Position numbers and translations under genes: made by a program. Positions 54,824 through 64,000 of a stretch of 64,000 nucleotides of DNA are shown in pieces. The stretch is from Lucifuga dentata. Taxonomy: Eukaryota > Chordata > Actinopteri > Ophidiiformes > Bythitidae. Within the stretch, counting starts at the first letter, position 1. Every line of letters starts with the position of its first letter. The stretch covers positions 124,001-188,000 of the forward strand of contig VXCM01000135.1 of the NCBI GenBank assembly GCA_014773175.1, given 5' to 3'. The notes beneath the pieces were generated by a model. That model ran no database searches, was not told where the DNA came from, and saw nothing but the letters and a program-made list of their open reading frames with translations.

Positions 54824-56021
54824 TTGATACTTACATTGGTTCCTCTGTCGCAGTAATCTCTTCCTCCAGCTCTATGGCCTGTTTATGCCACAGTGGTTTT
54901 GCCTCAACTGGGAGCGTCTCTACAATGAATGAAATAGAAGAGACAGAGTTTGAACCTCACATGAAAAATACAGTATCTGTGTTTGCTTTTGTTTGGTTTC
55001 TGGCATTGACACAGACCAAAAGCTTCGAAATTAGTCTGCAGGCTATGGGAGAAATTTGTACAACTCCTTGGTGAGTCCTGAGTCCAACAAAGATCTGCTC
55101 ATTAGAAATAGAAACTACGGTGGGAACGAAAAGGTGGAAACTAAGATAATCATTACTCCTCTCTTGAATAAATGAATATTGCCACATCTGAGATTTGAAG
55201 ACAATGGAGCACAAGTTTAGTGTTTTCAACGTGAAAATCCCCAAACTAACCCACCTATAGGCTTGTAGCAGGGCACAGTGACCAGGCACTCCTCCTTGAT
55301 GTGAGGTTTGGTGGTGGGGTTGCAACCTCCAGCATGGAGTCCCCGATGATCAATGCATAACACCACCCTGTAGCGGAGACCCTGACCACAGGTCACTGTA
55401 CACTGGTGATGACAGGACAGGACAGACGATACATTAGCAGCTAAGAGAGATAGTCTATAAATGGCTGACATCGATATGACAACTGTCACACTGTCATATC
55501 GATGTCATTTCATAACATCTTTCAGAATTTGATACAAATAGTGATACAGTTTTGAAGATACCAAGACACTTCCTGATGAAGTCTTTCATGGAAAACTCAC
55601 GGCGATGTTTAGAGCCCTGTTCCATGACCTATGTCCCTGAATCTCTCAGCGATGAAAATTAAAAAAAAGAAACCTACAAAAATCCCTGCAAATCTCCTCT
55701 CTGCTCAGGGGTGAATTTTGTGTATCCTCTGCCAAAACAAACATTTAAGGGCAAGTTCACAAGAAAGAATGTGCAAGGTAAACAGCGTCCCAGGTTTTTA
55801 GGGGGCCACAAATCTGGCTCCCTGGGCCCCAGCTTCTGCCCGTATGGATAGTAAGGTTTAAACACCCCCTTAAGGAAGTTCCAATGAACATTTATGATCG
55901 GATAATCTGAATGCAACTCCACATAAGTCAAGAGTTACTATGTTGACCAGCCAGGTGCCATCTCTCTTACAGCCAGCAAGCAAGCCAGGAATGTTGATCA
56001 GATCCATGCATCGAGAGACAG

Positions 56022-56071
<50 letters not shown>

Positions 56072-59000
56072 CAGCGATTCCATATGCGCTGTTGACTTTG
56101 GGTTCTTAATTAAAGCTTTGTTTGTTTTGGATGGTGCGTTCAGGGACATAAGGACATGAGTGTTGGATGACAGTTAAATTGGGTTAGCAGGGCTACTGGT
56201 AACCACATAGGATGTTCTGTTTTAACACGTGTAGCGTTAGCAGTTACAAGTGTCGCTGTCATGTTGAGAACGCTGCTTGACGTCTGAGGGGAAGACAGAA
56301 TTACAGGTCAAACTTTGGGGCGAGTGTATTTTTTTGTTTCACCCACAGAGGGATAATGATGTTTTTAAATTTTTTTCTAACTCCATGGGTTAATTAGGGC
56401 CCACTGTGGTGAATCATAAACTATAAAGATAAATTAGCTATGTGCAAATATGTGACTGCCTGGCCAGGTGGTAACAACTACAGCCCACAAAAAAACTTCA
56501 CGTACATTTGGTTTCTGGGCATTTTAGCTCTCTCTGCCTTTCTAATTCTGTGATGTAATGCTTAATCATTAACGAGCTGCTGCTATTTTATGCAAGCATA
56601 GTTGCTTTCTTATGACGACAGTACGAAAGCTGGATTGTGAAGTAATGTTAAAATAACCATAAGGACAATAAAAAAAATACTCAAGTTTGAGCAAAATATT
56701 CAAAAACAGAGCAGAGAAGGGCACCCACAGGTGACCACTCCTGTGCCAGCCAGGTGGGGCAGTCGAAGGTGTTGCATGGCTGCAGGATCGCTGTCTTGGG
56801 GGAATAGAGACACTTCCACTCATCAGTGGGGGTCATGGTACCCTGCATGTCTTCCTCCACGCAGGATACTGAACGACTCTGGATGCCCCCGCCGCAGGAG
56901 GTGGAGCAGGCCGTCCAGGGACTGCTCTCCCATCTGATCCAATAAGATAAGTCACATCTCCAAGAAATCTGAGATATACACTAAAAGATACTTGTGTTTG
57001 CATGACCTTATGTTGCGTGTATTTTTGGGTTCAGGTGTCACTGATTTTTCCTCATACAGTACATACCGAGGTAGGGGGTGGTACAGGTCATAGGGCATGA
57101 TTTGCTTGTAGCCATCACTGAAAAGCAGAATGAATTAAAATATGAGGATTTCAGGTACAAAGCCCATAATGGAAACCTATCTTTTCTCATTTTAACATGT
57201 ATCTAACCAACTAATGATTAATAAAGATCGATTTCTAACCTGGCGAGGCAGGGCTCCATGTTACACTCCTGGAGTTTGGGTTTAGGTTTGATGTTCTCTG
57301 GGTAGTAATGGCAGTACTGGTCCACAACCACCCGATTGCTTCGTAGGTCAAAGCATTCTGCTGAGGTTAGCTGGTACCCTACAACCAAAGAAATCTCAGT
57401 CAAAAGCCACAAAGACTGACATACGTAGTGAATCAATAATTTTATCATTAAAAATGAATCAAGCATCTGAAAAAGAGGAGAAGCTGTTAACATGACAGGT
57501 TAAGTTTAATGTCTTCAGTCGCCTCATTCGTCATGAAATTAAAGTAAAGCCGAGAACAGCAAGTTCATTGCATCTCATACTGTGGGCATCTGCGTCAGAC
57601 TAAAATATTAAGTTTGATGAAGTCAAACTGTGTGATGAATGCCTGGTAAATCGTAACACTTTGCTGGCTTGTCATCCGTCTGTGCTGGAAGACGTGGGTC
57701 ATAGCAGCACTCAAATTGAGAGATTTTGGACATAAAGTTCCAACAGGCTTCTTTGGTTGCACTAAATTAGTCGTCAATGGAACTGTCTCACACTGCGATC
57801 TAGGACCACCGTTTCAGACAACCGAAGATTTCATCACGATTCTCTCACAATTAATAAAAAGCCCAAAATTACAGAGTCTGTAGGAGCCTAGAGTCTAAGC
57901 TTTCAATCAGTTGGCTAGCAATTTTGCACAACATTGAGTCTAGTTTCATAATGCCATCAGTGCAGGTCCTTTCATACCTCCACCACATGTGACAGAGCAG
58001 GGGAAGAAGTCAGTCTCTCTCCAGCGGTGGATGATGGGCTGGTAGTAGATGTGCTGGATGACGCTGTCTGCTCCACTAGCAAACTGCACCTACAGAAACA
58101 GTTTTCTGAGGTAATTATTGACTCAAATTCTGGGATATAGTAATTAGACAGAAGTATACATCATATGACAATCCCAATCCTCAAACATTCATTGACCAAG
58201 TTGTACTTGCTTTGAATAAATAAATATGGACAGATGCCATTTTTAAACTGTCATAATCATTTCAGTGAAGCAAGCCTGAAGCTTGTTTCCAGATGAATAT
58301 AGTTGTTTTCTTTTCTCATTTACAAAGGTAAGTGATCAGATACAGGCAGACACATGAGGAGTGCTACGCCTACTGAGTAATGTCTGATTTGCAATGGTAT
58401 TTAGTTTGGTTTATTTGCTGGATTAGCACCGAGGCCCAATATAAAATCGAAGTTAGAGAATATTATGCTCTCAGGAGAGAAACTTCACATGAGACATAGC
58501 TTTGGTCATGTTGCTAAGGCAAAAGTGAGGAGTGAAGTGAATAATACCTGGAATTGATGGATTAGAAGGTTTGTAAAGTTCCACTTAAGTGTTTTAGATT
58601 ATTTTCCACCAATTAGTCGCCCACATTTAAACCAAAACAATACAAAAATGATTAATGTTAATCCCTTCTCACTGTTTTTAAAGCTACCTAAAAAAAATGA
58701 TTAAAGCATCAATAGGCAAACTCAGACACTGGTGTAAATAGACAGAGCCACCACGAATGTCAGTTTCTGTATTTTCCAAAGTTCAACACCTTATTACAGA
58801 AGATAATTCATCATTTCTTGAATAAGTAGCAGATGATTTGATTAGCACAATGCATCTTAATGGAAAACAAAGCAGACTAATGTTTTTAAATGAGGCTATA
58901 AGTGTGCATAAAGTGTGCTTCGTTGATGGATTTCTAAAAGACATTTTGTAGACTTTAATAAATATTTCATCATTAAGTTTTCTTCCACACTCGTATTAAA

Positions 59001-62000
59001 GAAAAGCCCAAAGATAGATTTTTCCTACAAGGCGTATAAATAAAACTCATTCACTTTCATTTGTCTACAGTGGAAAATCTGTCTGGCAGCTTTTTAAATA
59101 TGATTTTCCTTAAGTCCACACTTTTCCAACACCACAATGTAAACTGGCTGTCTGCCTCAAAACAGATCAGCAAATGATGCATTTTCTGCACAGGCTCTCA
59201 GATTTCTGTCTCCTGCATTCCTATTTATTGTCCGATCATGACTTATGTTTAGGGTTAGAGGGTGTGTTTTCACTGGCGGTTTCCAGTCCATGGCCTGTAT
59301 AATTTCTAATGTCCACCCACTGGCTCGAAAAATCCTCTGCTAGACTACTGAACTTTTTCCAAGATGTTAATTACTGAATAGAACAATAAATAGAAAGGAG
59401 TGAACTTGATGCCTGAGTTGCATCAGAATGAAAATGTGGAGACTTAGCGCATGACTAACCAGACCCCTTGACTGCACACCTTCGGTCTGCAATCATGTGT
59501 CATCAAGAACCGCGTGTGTTTTTTCATCCTTTGCCAGACTCCAGAAGCTGATTTCAGTGATTAGCAACATGTTCAAATCCAGAGGGGGAACTAGTCAATA
59601 AAATCAGCGGGGGTGTCGTGATTGGTTGGGATAGAAATTAGCATTCGCCCACTCATAAATGGAAACCACTGTTCAACATCTTTGCCAAAAATGGGGAAAA
59701 AAGGCAGAAATTAGAATGGGGATGTTGGCAACCACGTGTCATTCCAATCACTGAACCAGGTGATTTTACAGAATATTTCCATCTCTGTGGCTAAACGTGG
59801 GATAATCAGTAAACCACCTGGTGTAAGGTTTTGCTGGAATCAAAGCCTTTGTACTCCTGACGCGACCATTTCTAGCTGCATACAGTTGGAAGGTCATATA
59901 AAAGGGTTAAACCATGCAATAATCAATTAAAGCTGCAGTTTTAATAAATGAAAATTAGTGCGGATACTCTCCAAACCTTTTCCAGAATGTAAGTGGTTGA
60001 GCTGTCCATTGGAAGCTTGTTCCTAATGAATTAGCTAAAAGCACAAAGTTACACTGAATGATGCTTGTTATGATCCATAAAGCAATACAATTACAACTTT
60101 TAAACTCTTTATAAAGTACCAAATTCTTAATAATTCTTAAAAAATGTAAGAAGTAAATGTGGTTTAATGATCAGCAGTATTACACTTTTTCGGAAAATTC
60201 AAGGCCAAAAATTCTCAAGTCCACCATCATTCAAAGATAAATTTCATGAAGGTCCATTTACACCATGGAGCTACATTAAATCAAACATGGCAGCCAAAGA
60301 CATGAAACCATTTGAATCATAACAGACGCATCATTAAGCCAAAAAACGATCACTGGCATCAGAGTCACAAATGACTCCATTTCTTTTGTTTTTATTTCGT
60401 GACATATTGCTTCAAATACACATTGTCCGTCAAAAGAGTAAATGAAACAAAAAATTATTTGCCACAAACCTGTCCAAGTATCTTAAAATCTAAACAAGCA
60501 AAATCGATTCTCCTTTGAACTCTGCATGACATGGCGAGTTCGCCAGGAGTTCATGGAAACAAGAACCTTATCCGAGGCCAGTGTGCATGGGTTATTTTCA
60601 GAGCTTTAGATAGCAAAAACTAGAGCCTTAAGTTTAGCTGCAGGAAAAACATCAAATATATCCTGGTGATGTTGACAGTACAGTAAGGCTGGTTGTGATC
60701 ATTTTTAAAGAATCAAACAAGTTCAAGCCTTTACTAATGAGTCTGAAGACTGCAGGATTAAGGTACCAGATGAGATTCAAAAAAAAAAAAAAAAAAAANA
60801 AAAAAAAAAAAAAAAAAATCAAACTTTCATTAATATTTTTGTGAGTGATGCAAAGCAGGCTAGCAACCTATCTAGTTTGTCCACCCTGAAATTTCCAATT
60901 TGGTTTGAAATATTGATTTTTCAGCTCTTACTTTGATGGTGAAGTCGGCTCCAAGTGGGCCGGTGATTCTCAGGACTTCCTTATCGGAAAGCTTCTGGAA
61001 GTCCATGGTAGTGTTTTCCAGGTGGTACTGCCCTGACTTATTCAAGACAAGTTCACCTTTCACCCCTTGTAACGTCTTACTCTCCACATCTAAAGAGGAA
61101 GGAAATTGATAGCGGTACTGATGATCATTGATTGTTGATGCCAATATTACAGATTCAGCCAAAAACAAACTCAATATAAGCAGTGCAAGTAAACCGTAAA
61201 TGTGCTGATATCATCTGTGTCAGTGATCTTTGCCAGAGCATTCTTTTGGCAGCTCAAGGTTGATATGATAGCATGTGAGATCATAATTTTTATATTTTAA
61301 ATGTAGTGTCACTGCAAATAAAAGCAGATGTAATTGAAATGTTGAAATACTGAAAAAATGACTTTTAATTTATCACAGATCCTTAAGAAATACATGTCAG
61401 ATTACTTCAGTTCCACAAGAGACACAAACTGAGTAAGTCTTCCTGCAGGCAAGCGAGCTTTTCCACTATTTGACCGCACTTCAACCTTGGCCTAACAGGG
61501 TTATGTGTGATTCCAGCACGTACGTTTAAACAAAAACAAAGAGAAGCAAAGGAACAAGCAGTAACCAGCAGCAGTCATCGTTTGTCTACCCACAGATGGT
61601 TATAATTTAGGTGCCCTCGGCCAAAAGAATGGGGGAAATGTTTAATGAAAAATCTGTCCATTCAGAAAAGAAGTATTTTTGGCCCAGATATCTGTAAACT
61701 AACTGGAGGAAAGGATAGGTACAGAGATGGAACATTTGCTATCGATTTGATCCAGCGGGGAGTCTGATGCCAATACTCTGACATCAGTGATCGTTGCCAG
61801 AAAGATTTGGAATATTGGTCTGATCGGACCAGCGCAAGGGGAAGAAATAAAAATCTCTTCTGTGTATTCTACTCCTACTACTTTATGACAGAGCCCATAA
61901 AATTTATATTTATATATATTTGGTTCAGTCATTGTTTGGAAAGAAAAAGTTTTGACAGATTATTTGGATGAGATATTTGTTAAAAAGCCATTCAGATGAC

Positions 62001-62742
62001 AGCTTGCTGGTACAAGTATATAACATTTTAAATATGATTCAGACTAGTGCAAACAAGATTATAACAATCTTTTTTGATACAATGTCAAAGTTTTGCAAGG
62101 ACTGTGAAGTCTTTAATCATATAAAGAAGAAACAAACATTTCTTTATGCATTGCAAGTCTTTCAAATATAGTAAAACTTTAAATTCAAAGACTATAAGCA
62201 GATTATTTTGTTCAGTTGTGTAAGAAGCATGGCCAAATTGATACTGTACATCATTCATATTCAGCTGTTTTGGATGGAAAGGCACCCTGGACCTACCAGG
62301 ACTTACACAAGTGATCCGGGCCTTTCAGAACCAGACGTACGTGACGACTCCTATAGGGGATGACGACAACAGTGTCCTCAGCTTTAGAGACAGACAGACA
62401 AACAAGCAGAGGGACAGACCATGAAGAGTTAAAACAAGGGAATATCCAAATATATGCAATTAAATGTCAGTAATTCAATATAATCACACCTAGCCAGTCA
62501 AAAAGAAATTGGATTAGACTAATGTAAGACAAATGTAATATAATTATAATCATGTAATTTAAAACAACTTATGGGTCAAAAGTGATCTTGTTTTCATTAA
62601 AACAGGGGAAAAATGCCTTTACTTTTTCCTGAAGTATGCTGGGATTTGTAGTGTCCCCGCACTAATCTGCAGGATGAACCGTCTCCATTGCAAACGCCGC
62701 AGTTGTCTTCCTTGGCTGTGCTCCCCAAGTCCTGATCACAGC
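42912..62742 (-). CDS. adamtsl1: ADAMTS-like protein 1, partial (5' end outside window)
   Basis: Secreted matrix protein related to ADAMTS proteases but without a protease domain. Exons: 62742-62623, 62381-62307, 61089-60932, 58089-57978, 57378-57240, 57117-57067, 56933-56729, 55402-55255, 54919-54835, 52076-51692 (65 bp artificial), 50052-49923, 47529-47319, 47231-47052, 46952-46799, 46687-45646, 45556-45429, 45085-44992, 44481-44277, 44044-43935, 43735-43515, 43021-42912. After correction the frame is continuous for 1,331 residues. Order: end of Cys-rich region ([12 protein letters not shown]), spacer, eight thrombospondin repeats (for example [22 protein letters not shown]), Ig domain, acidic/polar linker, second Ig domain, a half repeat, three more repeats (for example [11 protein letters not shown]), and a PLAC domain ([17 protein letters not shown]). 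Remembered ADAMTSL1 fits better than ADAMTSL3, for example [15 protein letters not shown] and [12 protein letters not shown]. Signal peptide and first repeat are not in the window. Confidence 0.92.
43735..43935 (-). other. GC-AG intron of adamtsl1
   Basis: The upstream exon ends CTCCAAAG and is followed by GCAAGT; the downstream exon begins after TTTGCAG at 43736. Only this GC donor joins the two in frame (LQR then PSSLKNC). The nearby GT, four bases further, would put the next exon out of frame. AG|GCAAGT is the standard consensus for GC donors. Confidence 0.8.
45190..45357. mobile_element. One arm of a TAAAGGACC-family MITE in adamtsl1 intron
   Basis: In reverse orientation it matches the arms at 29309 and 50145: it ends CATGCAAAATCACTAGTATG then GTCCTTTAAA and contains TTTTGGCAAAATAACAGG-like sequence. 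The other arm is not seen. Confidence 0.6.
47530..49922 (-). other. adamtsl1 intron, about 2.4 kb
   Basis: AT-rich, without a convincing exon, RNA gene or transposon end. A moderately GC-rich patch at 48285-48550 has no splice-bounded frame. Confidence 0.6.
50145..50652. mobile_element. Full palindromic MITE (TAAAGGACC family) in adamtsl1 intron
   Basis: It begins TAAGGACCATACCGGTGATT and ends CATGCAAAATCCCTTTAAA. Internal landmarks shared with the copy at 29309 include GGAATGAACTGAAACCA and a CCTGGAAGGTAGGAAAA-like stretch, and the two ends are imperfect inverted repeats. Confidence 0.7.
51016..51044. repeat. CA microsatellite
   Basis: About 14 CA units in an adamtsl1 intron. Confidence 0.9.
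51732..51860. other. Assembly gap (N at 51796) duplicating 64 bp inside an adamtsl1 coding exon
   Basis: Bases 51732-51795 and 51797-51860 are identical and encode the acidic stretch rich in Glu plus [13 protein letters not shown]. With both copies and the N the exon is 385 bp and out of frame; without them it is 320 bp and matches the phase of both neighbours. Confidence 0.9.
54273..54403. other. Assembly gap (N at 54338) between identical 65-bp copies
   Basis: Bases 54273-54337 equal 54339-54403. It is intronic, so the coding sequence is not affected. Confidence 0.85.
54779..54822. repeat. TG microsatellite
   Basis: About 21 TG units, within 15 bases of an adamtsl1 splice donor on the minus strand. 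Confidence 0.9.
56023..56069. repeat. GA microsatellite
   Basis: About 23 GA units in an adamtsl1 intron. Confidence 0.9.
58090..60931 (-). other. adamtsl1 intron, about 2.8 kb
   Basis: AT-rich, without a recognisable gene. A single-N gap at 60799 sits inside a poly-A run at 60779-60818. Confidence 0.6.
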
Positions 62743-62817
62743 CTACAATCTAACAAGACATAGAAATACAAAGAAAAAGCATTTAAAATGTGGGGAAACT
62801 ACTGTTAATTCTGTAAT

Positions 62818-63045
62818 CTTTTTCAAACTGTGATGCATGTACCGCTATGGTACCTGAAGTGCCGCCTGGTGGTACGCCAGATCCTTCTGGAAATTTCCAA
62901 AGGGAATCAAAACAATTGAAGTCTATGGAAATTCTGTTATTGTAACAATTTTTTTTACAAATAAAATGGCTTCCATTAAGATTTAGGTTTTAATTTAATT
63001 ATTACTCTCTTTTAACTTAAGGTTTCAAATTAAAATAGTCCAATT
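62818..63045. mobile_element. Degenerate hAT-type MITE
   Basis: The stretch starting TTTTCAAACTGTGATGCATG, then TACC...GGTACCTGAAGTG, follows the same order of motifs as 19284-19537, including AATTGAAGTCTATGGAAA-like sequence. The outer CAGTG ends are not preserved. Confidence 0.5.
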
Positions 63046-63077
63046 CCTCCCATGTGCACACTATGTATTTCTGTTTA

Positions 63078-63597
63078 ACGTGTGACGGGAGGGGTTTGGA
63101 CCCAAATGCAGCACACAGTACAACTCTGACAAGTAAAGTTCTTTAATAGAGCTCACAGTCCAACACAGAGGCAGGCAGAAAAACTGGCAGGACAAAGTGC
63201 CTACACTAACACAGTCAAACAAAGAGTCCAAACGCAGAGACTGGAATCGGAGTCGGGGACAGAAGGCAGAGGTGGTGACCAGGGGGCCAACGAGCAGAAT
63301 AGTCCAAAACAGGCCGAGTCGGTAACAGAAGGTCAGTCCACAAATGAACGCTGGAATGTCTCGCATCGGGGATGGCAAAGAACAATCTGGCAAAGGGTGA
63401 GTGTGAGACTGGGGTTTAAATCCATGCTTAATTGGTACCAAATAGGTGACAGCGTCCAAACCTGTAATGAATCAGGCTGATGAATGGAGGTGAGGAGCTG
63501 AAGACCAGGCAGGCAGAAATGGCAGGTGAGTAGCTGAGGACCAGGCATGCAGAAATGGCAGGTGAGTGGCTGACCAGACATGCAGAACTGTGACATA
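63078..63597. mobile_element. Candidate non-autonomous DNA element with internal minisatellite
   Basis: It begins near GTGTGACGGGAGG and ends near GAACTGTGACATA, suggesting a short TGTGAC/GTCACA inverted end. It is GC-richer than its surroundings. The last part has about three degenerate copies of a unit around GACCAGGCAGGCAGAAATGG. The start resembles common fish repeats (GGACCCAAATGCAG). No coding capacity is apparent. Confidence 0.5.
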
Positions 63598-64000
63598 ACG
63601 TAGGTGGTATAACCATTGCTCTAGTCCTTTAGAGCTAAGCTCTTCAATAAATCTGTTTCCCTTCAAATCATGAAAATGTTTTTATGAACACAGTGACCTG
63701 CTGACTTATTCATACCAAATCTATTCTTTGTATTTCTAAGAAAGCATTAAATGTCTCATTTGAGCTGATAATGTTTTTTCCAAAAAATGTTCCTGAGTGT
63801 TTTCTATTAAATCTCCAACCATTCGTAGTTGAGTGATGGAGTTTTTCACGTTATGTCAGTAAAAAAAAAAAAAAAAAAAAAAAAAGGCAAAACTGCAGTG
63901 TGATTCTAAGCCTGGTAAGCGGGCGGATTAAAATCCTCACGTGTCTCTGCACACACAATGCCTTGGGATGTAATTCCATTCAAGCAGGAAAAAATGTATT

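Larger units (their letters stand above)
52077..54834 (-). other. adamtsl1 intron, about 2.8 kb
   Basis: No exon or RNA gene is visible. It contains an assembly gap with duplicated flanks (54273-54403) and a TG microsatellite near the donor side of the upstream exon. Confidence 0.6.
62743..64000. other. adamtsl1 upstream intron with two transposon-derived stretches
   Basis: No further adamtsl1 exon was recognised. Bases 62818-63045 resemble the body of the hAT-type MITE in the SAXO introns. Bases 63078-63597 are a separate dispersed-repeat candidate. An A run lies at 63860-63884. Confidence 0.5.

Noticed and set aside
42912..62742. Assignment as ADAMTSL3 instead of ADAMTSL1
   Set aside because: Both share the layout. 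Specific stretches (spacer end, CIDHRG segment, EEGFT-type linker, DECEG segment) fit remembered ADAMTSL1 better, and the SAXO1 neighbour supports it. An alignment would settle it.
63061..63666. Minus-strand frames with repeated LPFLHAWS / CHFCLPG segments
   Set aside because: They are translations of the internal minisatellite of the repeat at 63078-63597.

Overview
The window is vertebrate nuclear DNA, almost certainly from a teleost fish. It has intron-rich genes with GT-AG splice sites, AT-rich introns, several families of short DNA transposons, microsatellites, a eukaryotic tRNA with no encoded CCA, and proteins that match vertebrate families. I assembled the exons by hand from splice sites, reading-frame phase and remembered family resemblance; no alignment was run. 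Exon edges should be good to within a few bases.

Layout: (1) 1-16029, minus strand: the first two coding exons of a membrane collagen (COL25A1) and its very long second intron, which runs off the left edge. (2) 18194-28728, plus strand: a seven-exon SAXO1-like gene (stabilizer of axonemal microtubules) encoding about 2,277 residues. It contains 18 tandem 102-residue blocks in one exon, preceded by four tandemly duplicated small exons. (3) 30434-34727, minus: a complete 12-exon LARP7 gene. (4) 35894-35967, plus: tRNA-Ile(AAT). (5) 36413-40618, minus: a CARD-NACHT-LRR innate immune receptor (NLR) with an unrecognised C-terminal domain. (6) 42912-62742, minus: 21 exons of ADAMTSL1, from the spacer region to the C-terminal PLAC domain; the 5' part lies beyond the right edge.

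The genes do not form one pathway. LARP7 binds 7SK RNA in the nucleus, the SAXO-like protein should bind axonemal microtubules, the NLR is a cytosolic sensor, ADAMTSL1 is an extracellular matrix protein and COL25A1 is a type II membrane collagen. From memory, ADAMTSL1 and SAXO1 are neighbours in mammals, and LARP7 and COL25A1 lie on one mammalian chromosome, so the window joins two conserved gene pairs.

The most striking feature is the runaway repeat expansion in the SAXO-like gene, at three levels: a roughly 34-residue module, a 102-residue block of three modules, and near-identical 204-residue dimers, plus separate duplication of whole exons. A second result concerns the assembly. Five of the twelve single-N gaps separate two identical copies of 64-66 bp, so the duplicates look artificial; one breaks an ADAMTSL1 coding exon and one duplicates a SAXO splice donor.
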